A stretch of 64,000 nucleotides of DNA from Vesta saturnalis. Taxonomy: Eukaryota > Arthropoda > Insecta > Coleoptera > Lampyridae. The stretch covers positions 2,206,001 to 2,270,000 of the forward strand of contig JARFJB010001965.1 of assembly GCA_036346205.1 (NCBI GenBank), written 5' to 3'. The notes beneath the pieces were generated by a model. It did no database searches. It was given only the letters and a program-made list of their open reading frames with translations, and had not been told where the DNA came from. The position numbers were made by a program, and so were the translations under genes. Shown here one piece after another: positions 22,410 to 34,066 of the stretch; within the stretch, counting starts at the first letter, position 1; each line of letters starts with the position of its first letter.

Positions 22410-25400
22410 ATAAATACAACATGTTGGGCTATTGCTGCACCTTACAGAATGGCAGGTGACAGGTAATTGACAACTGTAGAACTGAAACAATGGCTACAAT
22501 TTAACTTTAAAAATGGGTAATCGGCTATGCACTACACTAAACTAATAGTTGTTGCGATCTTATTAGGACTTGCTCCTATTGGAAATTGAAGTTCAAATAT
22601 TTAATAGATTAATAATAATAAATTGTGTAATTCTTAACTCGAGGCGAAGTAAACGTAGGGAAGTCAACCGTACCTTCAAACAGTTAAGGTAATTCAGGAA
22701 TTGTAAATTGTATTTTATTACTCAAAATCAGTTTCTTGTCAGTTTTCATTTTATGGCCAGAATGTTAGATTTGCATAAAATTTGTAACGCCTTAACACAC
22801 AGCCACGTGTAATGTTTTGTTCATTTATGTAAAAATAGGCTTGTATCCTCATCACTAGATTTGGAAAGAGTTTTTGAGAATCAGAAGGGTGATGTTTTAA
22901 AGCTGCTCATCATCAGATAGGGACAACTAAATTCCGCTACAGCGGCGTTACTGTAGATAGAAAATGTTACCTGGACTATTTGAGACCAATATTTCCCACG
23001 ATTTTGAATTTGCCCCTTTTCGGAATGTATGTACTCATCAGACATACTATTTTATATTATTACCATTCTTTCAGACCAATATATACATTTGATACAGGAT
23101 TGGTTGTCTTTGTTATGTGTTACATGTGAAAAGATGAATCCCTTAAATGCATCGTGCCAAACTGTTTCTCAAATTTAAGTGCAGGGCAGGGGTTAAGTGT
23201 TAATTTGTAACAGCTCACGATACGAGTAAGCGCTTAAAGTATTATAAACCATCTCACAGAATACTTGATTGGTTAACATATTGATTCAGATCAAGAGTCA
23301 AATTGTATTGGGCTTACTTCGTCGTATACACTAGTTTCAGGTATGACCAGACAGGTTGAAGAAATGCGCAACCGAAGAGTGTAATGCAAAGTAAGATCAC
23401 CCACTTCTCCCTATCTTATCAGTGCTCACGCCTTGTTTTTACGTATGTTTTGCCCGCTGCAAAAACGGTGGTTTCCATATTTAATTAATCCGATTTTGAC
23501 AAACACTACGAAGACGAATTGTTTAAGCGCCGCTAAGAGTAATACTGTGATCAACGATTACCACGTCTAGCTATCTAAGCCTTCAGGATTTTTGTTACCA
23601 TTTAATCTAATGGTAGGTAACATGGGAAATTACAGACTTTTCTGTTTTGGAAGAAACTTCGCACATCCGTGAAATTAAAAAATGAGGTTTTTCCAATAAC
23701 CAATTTCCGCATATGGTGGTTCAGGAATACTGGAGGCGGTATGCACGATTACCAGATCTTACTCACCTTGGCCTTTTCTTATAGAGACGAATAAGGGATG
23801 GCTTTGATATAACTCCATCCAGAACCCGCGAAGAACTATAGAATACGGTTATTTGTAGTACCACTAGTAATTGAAGAGAAGCTTCACCCGAGTGAGAATA
23901 TTTTCCATCTTAAACGGGTAATAGCACTATAGGCTAAAATTACTACGTACTGTTATTACGTTTTCATTTTCATGTTTTTAACTAAAGAGTAAATTATATA
24001 AATAAACAAAGAAATAAAAAAATTGGACGATTGCAAAAATCCCCATCTGTTTCAAAAGACCGTTATTGTTTCGTGAATAAAACCTTGTATTAAAAGCATG
24101 AATGGCTGGATTCAAGTGAAAACGGTTGAAGTGAACTTGTTCAAAATAGCGTACGTATTTGTGCCACTTAAATAAATAATGGTGAAAACGAGACTAAAGC
24201 TTTGTAGCACCTGTAGTGATATCACTTAATATACAAAGAAACAAAGATATGAGTGTAATCTGAAGGATACCCGATGTATGGCAACCATATAAATGTCCTG
24301 AAGTTACGGTCATTTACGTAGGCTGTAAGTAATACTTAATTACTTCTACACAATAAAAAATTCTTTATTTTATTTTTACAGGCTATTTGAATTTAAAGTT
24401 TAAAGTTAAAACGTTTAATGAGTTTTATATTTTTTAAAACTAAGGCCATAATGAAAACTTTAGTACACTCGCCTTGGGCTCGTGTTGCAAACTTCATACT
24501 TATGCTAATACGTTACAATGCTTGTTAACATGGCATAATAAAACCGTGGAAGTACATTTTAAAATTCTCGATTTGGTTTTACTAGATATGATTAGTAATG
24601 CCTATATCTCACTTTCGTTACTGGTTAATATCGTTTTTAATGTTTTCAGGTGTAGATACAAGATGTTATTTTTCTGTTTGTAAATAACGATATAGAGTTT
24701 GGTAAATAAAAAATTTGAAATACAGAGAGTATATTTTATTTAGTTAGAGCACAGAGAATCCATATATTTTTGGAAATAAAGCAGAGATGAAGCTTATCGC
24801 ATTACAATTTCTGACAAAATAAAAAATATAGCAATAATTTAGATTATAGTGGGAAAGCTTATACAAAACAGTAACATACGCAATATCTATGAATTACGCA
24901 CATCTCGTAAAGCAAAATGTCCAAATGTATGGTAGGTTAAGAAGAATTATAGCAGGTGAAATACAATTTTATTTTCGTTTTATTGCGGTGTCATGTTCAA
25001 ATGATTTATAGGATGAGCCCCGTGCTACTCGTGTATACGAAATATATTATTTTTTTCTTTCATTTTCTTTCCGTATCCTAATAAAAGTAGGTTTTTACAG
25101 GGCGCCAGAGACCCCACGACCTCTGTAACTTTATTTTGTTTATGAAGTAAAGAAAGCCGTAAGCTACAGAATGGTAGATTTAGTAAGATTTGAAACGACT
25201 TTTCCTCATTTTTATTGTAAAAGTACAAACGTTCAAGGACTAAATATCGGTTACCATCATTTTTCTCCATTAATGTCTATAAGATGAAACATAAAATATT
25301 TCTGTAACATAAAAGTGTAAAAGAAGGTAAAATTTGAATTCGACGCTACCTCTTTCCCAATCTATGAGAATGAACGGATAGGAATATACGAATATAAGCC

Positions 25401-26367
25401 TATGGGGAATATATCTTGCTGTATCCCATATACATGCAAATGCAATTCAACCAGCGAGACCGAAAATAGGTACGGCTTTACCTACTTTTCAATCGGCATC
25501 ATCTAATATTAATAACGGCGGTATGGGAATGTCTATATTCGTTTTGAATGCCTGCAGAGGTTTGAAACTGAGTGTTTCTCTACAATTGCATATACGTCTT
25601 TGTACGACGTTCCGGAACGCAGCTCGAATTTTTTGCGTCTTTTCTATTTGTTACATTTTATTGAACGACGTCTTTAATACAAAAACACTTTGTATTACCT
25701 TGTAGACTTAACTTAACTTATTCTATTTTTGCTTTAAACATCTACTCATAGTAAAAGTGCTTAAGGGTAGATATAAATTTTACGACTGGCTGCTTTTTAA
25801 AGATGTTTAAAACTATCACCCATACACATAAGTCTCGTAAACACTAGTATAATATCTATGTATATAGAACGTTATAAAATTTTTGGTTTTACACACTTTT
25901 TATGCTGTTTATGTACATCATTTTTAAACTTCATGTAAACATGCTTTTACGAGATTAAAATAAAAATTAATAACCACTGTCACTATATAAAATGTTTTAT
26001 AGATTATGAAATTAATTAGTCTGGATGAGATGGTACTTTGTTTGTTAGCCTTGGGTTTGATTTTCTGACCTTTTAATTAAATAATTACAGTAGTTATGTA
26101 ATAGCGATTCATGGAAATTTTATATTGTTTCTGTAAATGTTTTTCTAGGCGAATGTCACAACTTCCTTTTTACGTGCTATATTTCAATAATATTAGCAAT
26201 TTTGAAACATATGATTGATTTCAACTCTACTCTTCGCGAATTTCGTATGACTGTATGTAGATGTACGTAAAGTTGTTGTTTTCAGTTTTTTGTTTCCTCG
26301 AAAGCATTTCCAAAATGGCAGTCACAGATTGCCATTTTTCATATTTAATATATAACATACGAAATTC
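22410..26367. other. No recognised gene
   Basis: Only short random-looking frames occur, none with a domain or a conserved motif. No repeats longer than microsatellite scale were noticed by eye. Confidence 0.5.
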
Positions 26368-27838
26368 AGATTTTTTTTTTTTTTATTTATTCAACAATAG
26401 CTTAAAGCTAATTTACAAATCTTTAATTTAAAATACTTATACATTATTTTCTTTTTTTTTTTTAAACTATAATTTACTTTTCAAGGCACTAAGATCAACA
26501 TTTTTTTTTAATGAGGTTTTGAAATCTACAATATTTTTCTTACTTCTTAAATCTACTGGTAACATATTATAAAATTTTAAACCAGTATCAAAAATAGATT
26601 TCTGCGTACTCTTTAAATTTTTCAAATCTCTATAAAAATTTGTACATCCTCTAGTGTTATATTCATGTATATCACTATTTTTTTTGACTAGACCAGATAG
26701 ATATTTTGGTAACTGCTCTGTATCAATTTTATAAATAAAGACTAGGACATCATACAAAATTTGATCACTCACACTAAATAAATCTAATTTTGATAACATT
26801 TCGGCAACTCTGGTATATCTGTTTACATTTAAGATTGCCCTAAGCGCTCTATTCCAAATGACTTCTAATCTATTTAACAAATTACTACTTACACAAAACA
26901 ACAATGAATTACAAAATCTTACATGAGGCATAACAATTGACATGAAGACTTTCTTTTTAGAATTTAAAGACAAAACATTTCTTAACCTACATATAACACC
27001 TACTTTTTTAGACAACTTCTTTTCTATATATTCAACAAATTTATTAAACTTAAGATCACAGTCAATTATTACACCTAAATACTTAAAACTATCCACCCAT
27101 TCTATTACTTCATTACCTATAACTAAATTACGATTTACAAACTTATTTCCTAAATACATACATTTGGTTTTTTTACTGTTCAAACTTAATTTATTTTTAC
27201 AGAGCCGGTTAACAATATTTAATAATTCATTATTTATATCTATAATTAATTCATCACAATCATTTCCAGAACTGTACAATAGAGCATCATCAGCGAATAG
27301 GTGGACCATAGCATTTTTAACTATCTTTGGTAACTCATTTAGGTATAAAATAAATAATAAAGGGCCTAACTTACTCCCTTGGGGCACACCCACATCAATA
27401 GCTTTGAGATCAGAGCACACTCCATTTATTTTAACATACTGTTTTCTATTTGCAAGGTAACTCTCAATCCACATCAAAAATTTCCTCTTATCCGTATCCG
27501 TACAACTTATCAACTAACTTGATTCTACTGACAGTCTCAAATGCTCTCTTAAAATCTAAGAACACAGCCACTGTACCATTACCTAAATCTCTCTCCCGTC
27601 TCCATGATTCTACTACAAGTTGCACAGCCGTTTCAGTCGAATGCTTATGCCTAAACCCCGACTGGTACAAGGACAAAATATCATTCTTATTTACATGATC
27701 CATTAACCTATCGTAAATAACAGTCTCCATTATCTTATCTACTATTGGTAAAACATTCACTGGACGAAAATCTGACATAACTATACTATTAGGAACTTTT
27801 AAAATCGGAGTTATACAATAATGATAACTATTGATACA
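26368..27838 (-). pseudogene. 5'-truncated non-LTR retrotransposon (reverse transcriptase), one frameshift
   Basis: On the minus strand the reading starts near 27820 (ILKVPNSIVMSDFRPVNVLP) and shows RT palm motifs: YQSGFRHKHSTETAV, FLDFKRAFETVSR, then after a one-base frameshift at about 27490-27510 VGVPQGSKLGPLLFILYLN and FADDALLY (catalytic Asp pair, near 27280). A C-terminal thumb-like region runs to the stop at 26467. A T run at 26372-26385 on the + strand is the poly(A) tail, fixing the 3' end. The 5' end is truncated near 27838, as usual for LINE insertions. The style resembles the Jockey/CR1 group; clade not determined. Confidence 0.85.
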
Positions 27839-28768
27839 ACAAAATTAACAGTTAGTGGAAAATCGAGCACTAGAGCACGTTAGTGTAAATCGAGCAGAGG
27901 ACCGGTTTGTAAAAGTTAATAGAGTATTCGAACATATTTAACTTTCATTAGTTTGAGAATCCATACAGCTCAATAGTAAAGGGGGCTGCCATTAGGAGCC
28001 ATGCAAAAATATTTTTATATTGTAACTTTTGATTAATTTCCTGGGCACAAAAATTAATTCAAAACCTCATTCGCACACCAAAGTATACTACATAATAAAA
28101 GTGATAAGTAGAATATTACGGACGAGTGCATTATTACGATCACGAACGACCGAAGCGAACAAGTGTCGTAATATGAACGAGAGCGTAATAGGTGTTACCA
28201 ACCGAGTTGTGTACTATGAGTAATATGGAACTACTACTTAGTTTTTATATTACCTTTGAACGTTTTATGCACGCCCCTAATTTTGTAATGAACCATCCTA
28301 TAAAAAATTACTTACTGTATAAATAATGTAATACAGGATTTTATGGTTCATTTCAATTCCCAAATAAAAAGTTACATCTAAAATAAATAGAACTAATGAC
28401 GTCTTTGGTTGTATTAGTTACCTTAAAATTAAACAGATCCTCTAAACAGCCTCCACCTATACATTAGGAACATCATATCTGATTTATTTGCATGTTTAAT
28501 TACATACACACAAAACTATTTCATTGTAACGTCTTAAGAGAAAATACCTCGACCATAAAAGAGGCGTTTAGATTTATAAACATGCCCCTAGGGGCTATAT
28601 TAGAGTGTGGTTAGGTCAATACTTCAGACATCCCCTAAGATAACCGATTCTACCCGAGCATTGGCGAGCACGCTTGCGCACAAGACCCAAGGCTAGCTGC
28701 GTACTCGTTTCTCGTGTTTCGCTCTTTAAAGTGTAACTGTCATCGAGTGAGCATTACTATAATGTATT
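27839..28768. other. No gene; possible non-autonomous repeat near 28080-28250
   Basis: A stretch rich in TACTAC, ATTACG(A/G) and CGAACGA words at 28085-28240 resembles a short foldback-type repeat. The segment 28560-28760 is less AT-rich and lies directly upstream of the acidic ORF; it could hold that ORF's promoter, but I see no clear core elements. Confidence 0.35.
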
Positions 28769-29037
28769 CTCCTGTTTATGAGCCAACATCAGAGGACATT
28801 AGATATTTTACTGACTTGTTAATAAACTATTACAACATAACCGTTCAAGATAATGATGAAAGCGATGATGTGGTTGAGCTGAATGTATCTCACATCCAAG
28901 ATGATGGTGATGGTTCACAGAAGAGAAAGAAGAGCGATGAGGTAGGGGGGAAGGGCAAATCTCAAAATCATGATGATGATGACGACGAATCACGGTTCAA
29001 GAAGAAGAAGAAACCGATAAAGCATGTTATTAAATAA
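28762..29037 (+). CDS. Small acidic/basic protein of the tandem unit, copy 1 (hypothetical)
   Basis: An ATG seven bases before the repeat junction gives about 91 residues: SPVYEPTSEDIRYFTDLL, an acidic middle (DNDESDD), QKRKKS, an acidic run HDDDDDES and a basic tail FKKKKKPIKHVIK. There is no recognisable fold. Charge clusters and a lysine-rich tail suggest a nuclear protein, but this is inference. A GTTAATAAACCTG phrase near 29104 could serve polyadenylation. Conservation of the frame in copies 1 and 3 is the only argument that it is a real gene. Confidence 0.4.
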   Translation: MYSPVYEPTSEDIRYFTDLLINYYNITVQDNDESDDVVELNVSHIQDDGDGSQKRKKSDEVGGKGKSQNHDDDDDESRFKKKKKPIKHVIK

Positions 29038-29419
29038 TAATGATGTAATGTTGTTTATAATAATAATAATATATTTTCAAACGTTAAGCTTTCCTTCAAT
29101 TTTGTTAATAAACCTGTTTTTTTCCTAACGGTGCTCCACCGTCTTGATTCATGTTTGCAAGTTTACAAGTTTACAAGTTTTTTCACTTTAGCGTGGTTTC
29201 GTTTTGCGTGTTTTTTGTGTTGGCGTGTTTTCGTTTGTGTGTTTTCGTATTTGCGTGTTTTCGATTTTACGTATTTTCGCATTTGTATGTATGTGCGTTT
29301 GCGTATTTTGTGTTAGCGTGTTTTCGTGGTAGCGTTTTTCGTTTGTGTGTTTTTGTGTTAGCGTGTTTGCGTGCTTTTTGTGTTAGTGTGTTATTCGCGT
29401 TTGCGTGTTTTCGCGATCT

Positions 29420-29453
<34 letters not shown>

Positions 29454-29879
29454 CGCGCGTACGTGCGTGCGTGCGTGCGAGCGTACGTACGTGCGTGCGA
29501 GCGTGCGTGCGTGCGTACGTGCAAGCGTGCGTACGTGCGAGCGTGCGTACGTGCATGATATGAAAACTTATTTTAGTAACAGAGTCATTGTTCTAAAGTA
29601 ATGTTAAACTTAATAAAAGTTCTAATTAGTATCTGTCAGTTAAAGGAGGTACTGATATTTGTTGTATTTCAATCTATTAAAATGTTTGCAGTTTACGATA
29701 ATGCACTATGATTTTTAACACTGAAATAAATGGCATAGATACATTATGTGGGTTTTGACGTCTTTGACGAAGCTTCCTAACCATAAATGGTATTTTCAAA
29801 TTTGTCACTTTCAATAAATTCTATTCTAAATTGTAGTGGAAGTTGAGCCTTTATTAACCACACAATTATCAATGATTTT

Positions 29880-30090
29880 GTCAGCAAATGACTGCATCGA
29901 TTAGAATGGTGGCAGAAGTAGGGTAAAGGTAGGGAATGACGGCCCTGGAGGTAATTGCGGCCTCCTTAATTTTTGCGTTGGAAAAGTTAGCACTGATGCT
30001 ATCTCTCTTTGTACCACTTCCATACAACCTGCTAGCCGTGTGGATTCGAACTGAGTAGTCAGACTCCAACCGTTGAGCGGTGATGACACA
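29880..30090 (-). ncRNA. tRNA-like SINE segment, copy 1
   Basis: Read on the minus strand, an A-box-like CGCTCAACGGTTGGAG (about 30063-30078) is followed by a B-box-like GTTCGAATCC (30042-30051) at pol III promoter spacing, then by non-tRNA body sequence. The arrangement is that of a tRNA-derived SINE head. Apparent minus-strand reading frames over this part are incidental. Confidence 0.55.
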
Positions 30091-30116
30091 TTTTGTATTT
30101 TGCAAGCAGTTCTCCT

Positions 30117-30379
30117 GTTTATGAGCCAACATCAGAGGACATTAGATATTTTACTGACTTGTTAATAAACTATTACAACATAACCTTCAAGATAATGATG
30201 AAAGCGATGATGTGGTTGAGCTGAATGTATCTCACATCCAAGATGATGGTGATGGTTCACAGAAGAGAAAGAAGAGCGATGAGGTAGGGGGGAAGGGCAA
30301 ATCTCAAAATCATGATGATGATGACGACGAATCACGGTTCAAGAAGAAGAAGAAACCGATAAAGCATGTTATTAAATAA
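30117..30379 (+). pseudogene. Small acidic/basic ORF, copy 2, frameshifted
   Basis: The sequence is nearly identical to copies 1 and 3, but one base is missing near 30185 (ATAACCTTCAAG against ATAACCGTTCAAG in copy 1), so the frame is lost after about 24 codons. Confidence 0.55.
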
Positions 30380-30760
30380 TAATGATGTATGTTGTTTATA
30401 ATAATAATAATATATTTTCAAACGTTAAGCTTTCCTTCAATTTTGTTAATAAACCTGTTTTTTTCCTAACGGTGCTCCACCGTCTTGATTCATGTTTGCA
30501 AGTTTACAAGTTTACAAGTTTTTTCACTTTAGCGTGGTTTCGTTTTGCGTGTTTTTTGTGTTGGCGTGTTTTCGTTTGTGTGTTTTCGTATTTGCGTGTT
30601 TTCGATTTTACGTATTTTCGCATTTGTATGTATGTGCGTTTGCGTATTTTGTGTTAGCGTGTTTTCGTGGTAGCGTTTTTCGTTTGTGTGTTTTTGTGTT
30701 AGCGTGTTTGCGTGCTTTTTGTGTTAGTGTGTTATTCGCGTTTGCGTGTTTTCGCGATCT

Positions 30761-30822
<62 letters not shown>

Positions 30823-31249
30823 CGCGCGTACGTGCGTGCGTGCGTGCGAGCGTACGTACGTGCGTGCGAGCGTGCGTGCGTGCGTACGTGCAAGCGTGCG
30901 TACGTGCGAGCGTGCGTACGTGCATGATATGAAAACTTATTTTAGTAACAGAGTCATTGTTCTAAAGTAATGTTAAACTTAATAAAAGTTCTAATTAGTA
31001 TCTGTCAGTTAAAGGAGGTACTGATATTTGTTGTATTTCAATCTATTAAAATGTTTGCAGTTTACGATAATGCACTATGATTTTTAACACTGAAATAAAT
31101 GGCATAGATACATTATGTGGGTTTTGACGTCTTTGACGAAGCTTCCTAACCATAAATGGTATTTTCAAATTTGTCACTTTCAATAAATTCTATTCTAAAT
31201 TGTAGTGGAAGTTGAGCCTTTATTAACCACACAATTATCAATGATTTTG

Positions 31250-31460
31250 TCAGCAAATGACTGCATCGATTAGAATGGTGGCAGAAGTAGGGTAAAGGTA
31301 GGGAATGACGGCCCTGGAGGTAATTGCGGCCTCCTTAATTTTTGCGTTGGAAAAGTTAGCACTGATGCTATCTCTCTTTGTACCACTTCCATACAACCTT
31401 CTAGCCGTGTGGATTCGAACTGAGTAGTCAGACTCCAACCGTTGAGCGGTGATGACACAT
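31250..31460 (-). ncRNA. tRNA-like SINE segment, copy 2
   Basis: Same A and B boxes as in copy 1 (A about 31433-31448, B 31411-31420), differing at a single base in the following body. Confidence 0.5.
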
Positions 31461-31461
31461 T

Positions 31462-31749
31462 TTGTATTTTGCAAGCAGTTCTCCTGTTTATGAGCCAACA
31501 TCAGAGGACATTAGATATTTTACTGACTTGTTAATAAACTATTACAACATAACCATTCAAGATAATGATGAAAGCGATGATGTGGTTGAGCTGAATGTAT
31601 CTCACATCCAAGATGATGGTGATGGTTCACAGAAGAGAAAGAAGAGCGATGAGGTAGGGGGGAAGGGCAAATCTCAAAATCATGATGATGATGACGACGA
31701 ATCACGGTTCAAGAAGAAGAAGAAACCGATAAAGCATGTTATTAAATAA
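31462..31749 (+). CDS. Small acidic/basic protein of the tandem unit, copy 3 (hypothetical)
   Basis: The frame is open for 95 codons. Its ATG lies in the SINE tail of the preceding copy rather than in the position used by copy 1, so the first few residues differ (MYFASS before SPVYEP). The rest differs from copy 1 by a single Val-to-Ile change. See copy 1 for composition and doubts about function. Confidence 0.35.
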   Translation: MYFASSSPVYEPTSEDIRYFTDLLINYYNITIQDNDESDDVVELNVSHIQDDGDGSQKRKKSDEVGGKGKSQNHDDDDDESRFKKKKKPIKHVIK

Positions 31750-32139
31750 TAATGATGTATTGTTGTTTATAATAATAATAATATATTTTCAAACGTTAAG
31801 CTTTCCTTCAATTTTGTTAATAAACCTGTTTTTTTCCTAACGGTGCTCCACCGTCTTGATTCATGTTTGCAAGTTTACAAGTTTACAAGTTTTTTCACTT
31901 TAGCGTGGTTTCGTTTTGCGTGTTTTTTGTGTTGGCGTGTTTTCGTTTGTGTGTTTTCGTATTTGCGTGTTTTCGATTTTACGTATTTTCGCATTTGTAT
32001 GTATGTGCGTTTGCGTATTTTGTGTTAGCGTGTTTTCGTGGTAGCGTTTTTCGTTTGTGTGTTTTTGTGTTAGCGTGTTTGCGTGCTTTTTGGCTTTTTG
32101 TGTTAGTGTGTTATTCGCGTTTGCGTGTTTTCGCGATCT

Positions 32140-32173
<34 letters not shown>

Positions 32174-32600
32174 CGCGCGTACGTGCGTGCGTGCGTGCGA
32201 GCGTACGTACGTGCGTGCGAGCGTGCGTACGTGCGTACGTGTAAGCGTGCGTACGTGCGAGCGTGCGTACGTGCATGATATGAAAACTTATTTTAGTAAC
32301 AGAGTCATTGTTCTAAAGTAATGTTAAACTTAATAAAAGTTCTAATTAGTATCTGTCAGTTAAAGGAGGTACTGATATTTGTTGTATTTCAAACTATTAA
32401 AATGTTTGCAGTTTACGATAATGCACTATGATTTTTAACACTGAAATAAATGGCATAGATACATTATGTGGGTTTTGATGTCTTTGACGAAGCTTCCTAA
32501 CCATAAATGGTATTTTCAAATTTGTCACTTTCAATAAATTCTATTCTAAATTGTAGTGGAAGTTGAGCCTTTATTAAACACACAATTATCAATGATTTTG

Positions 32601-32812
32601 TCAGCAAATGACTGCATCGATTAGAATGGTGGCAGAAGTAGGGTAAAGGCAGGGAATGACGGCCCTGGAGGTAATTGCAGCCTCCTTAATTTTTGCGTTG
32701 GAAAAGTTATTACTGATGCTATCTCTCTTTGTACCACTTCCATACAACCTGGTAGCCGTGTGGATTCGAACTGAATAGTCAGACTCTAACCGTTGAGCTG
32801 TCATGACGCATT
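32601..32812 (-). ncRNA. tRNA-like SINE segment, copy 3
   Basis: A box about 32784-32799 (with GCTCAACGGTTAGAG) and B box 32762-32771. This copy is the most diverged of the three, as expected for the outer edge of an array. Confidence 0.5.
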
Positions 32813-33072
32813 TTGTATTTTGCAAGCAGTTCTTATAGTGTAGTGTAAATTTCAACGACCTATAAAAGTACGTATTTCATGCTTTTTCAAAACTCTGATT
32901 ATTCCAGTAGATAGTAAATTTATTGTAGTTGATATGTTCGTTCTCTAGTTTTTGATTTTGTTTTTCAATTTACGATAATTTGCGATGACTACCTGTAGGG
33001 TAATGGCGGCCATCGATAGAGAGGAAATCACGGCCGGCCGCGATTACCCGGGGGCATTTTAATTTTCTTGTT

Positions 33073-33998
33073 TTGTTGCAGATGCCAAATAAGTATACAC
33101 GAAAAACAGTCAAGGCTGCGTGGAGTGCTGAGGATTTAAAGGCTGCTTTAGATACTATCCAGAATAATGGAAGAAGTCTACGAGAAGTGTCGAGGGCATT
33201 TAACATCCCTAGAAGTACACTTCAAACTAGAATTAAGAAACAAAATTCTTCAGGTCCAGCGATGGGACGTAATCCAATTTTAAACGTCGAGAACGAAAAA
33301 GCATTGGCCCATCAGGTTATTAAGCTGTCAAAATTATTTTATGGCTTATCAGCTCAAGAAATAAACAGATGTGCATTTGAATTTGCTGGCAAAAATAAAT
33401 TAAAACATAATTTTTCCGAAAATAAGAAAGAAGCAGGAAAGGCTTGGCTGACGGGACTTCTTAAAAAGAACAGTTGCAAACAGAAAGCCGGAGACAACAA
33501 GTATTCATCGGATTTCGGCTTTTAATAAGGAAGAGGTATCATTGTTTTTTCCAATTTAAACAAACTGCTAGAAAAAATTAAATTTCCACCCACAAAGATT
33601 TTTAATGCAGACGAAACCGGCATAACTACGGTACCGGTTCCAGGTAAAATACTTGCAGGAAAAGGACAAAAAAGAGTGGGATTTATAACAAGTGGAGAAA
33701 AAGGGAAAACAACTGCCGTGATGTGTTGTATTAGCGCCGCAGGTCTTTATGTTGCTCCTATGTTTATCTATGCACGAAAGAGAATGAACCCACAGCTCAA
33801 ACGAAATGGACCACCAGGAGCAATGTACACATGTTCTGATAATGGTTGGATCACTGAAAATTTATTCATAGAGTGGCCTCAACACTTTCAACATTCAGTC
33901 AAATGTTCAAATGAAGACCCTGTGCTGCTTGCTTGTAATTGACAACCACAGTACTCATTGCACTTTGAACGCATACACATTTTGCCGGGATAATGGAA

Positions 33999-34066
<68 letters not shown>

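Larger units (their letters stand above)
28769..32830 (+). repeat. Three tandem copies of a 1.34-1.37 kb unit
   Basis: The phrase CTCCTGTTTATGAGCCAACA recurs at 28769, 30112 and 31481, giving copies of 1343, 1369 and about 1350 bases. Each unit has, in order, a small acidic/basic ORF, an ATAATAATAATA tract, a TTTTCGTGTTTGCGTG-rich block, a (GT)n tract, a (CGTG/CGAG)n tract, a 3' unique part with AATAAA words and a minus-strand tRNA-like SINE. Copies are nearly identical except for GT tract length (copy 2 is the longest) and a few substitutions. The array ends with the GCAAGCAGTTCT phrase at about 32832. Confidence 0.9.

Noticed and set aside
26942..27460. 172-codon + strand frame
   Set aside because: It is antisense to the LINE reverse transcriptase on the minus strand.
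29151..29558. Long frames over the CGTG/GT block on both strands (also at 30492-30932 and 31863-32321)
   Set aside because: They arise because the alternating repeat lacks stop codons; the residues are simple CV, RA or HT repeats with no domain.
29881..30132. Minus-strand frame of 83 codons repeated in each tandem unit (also 31250-31501 and 32601-32855)
   Set aside because: It overlays the tRNA-like A and B boxes, so conservation is explained by the SINE rather than by a protein.
29422..32300. CRISPR-like array suggested by spaced repeats
   Set aside because: The repeats are simple-sequence tracts within a tandem unit, with no unique spacers of constant length, and the DNA is eukaryotic.
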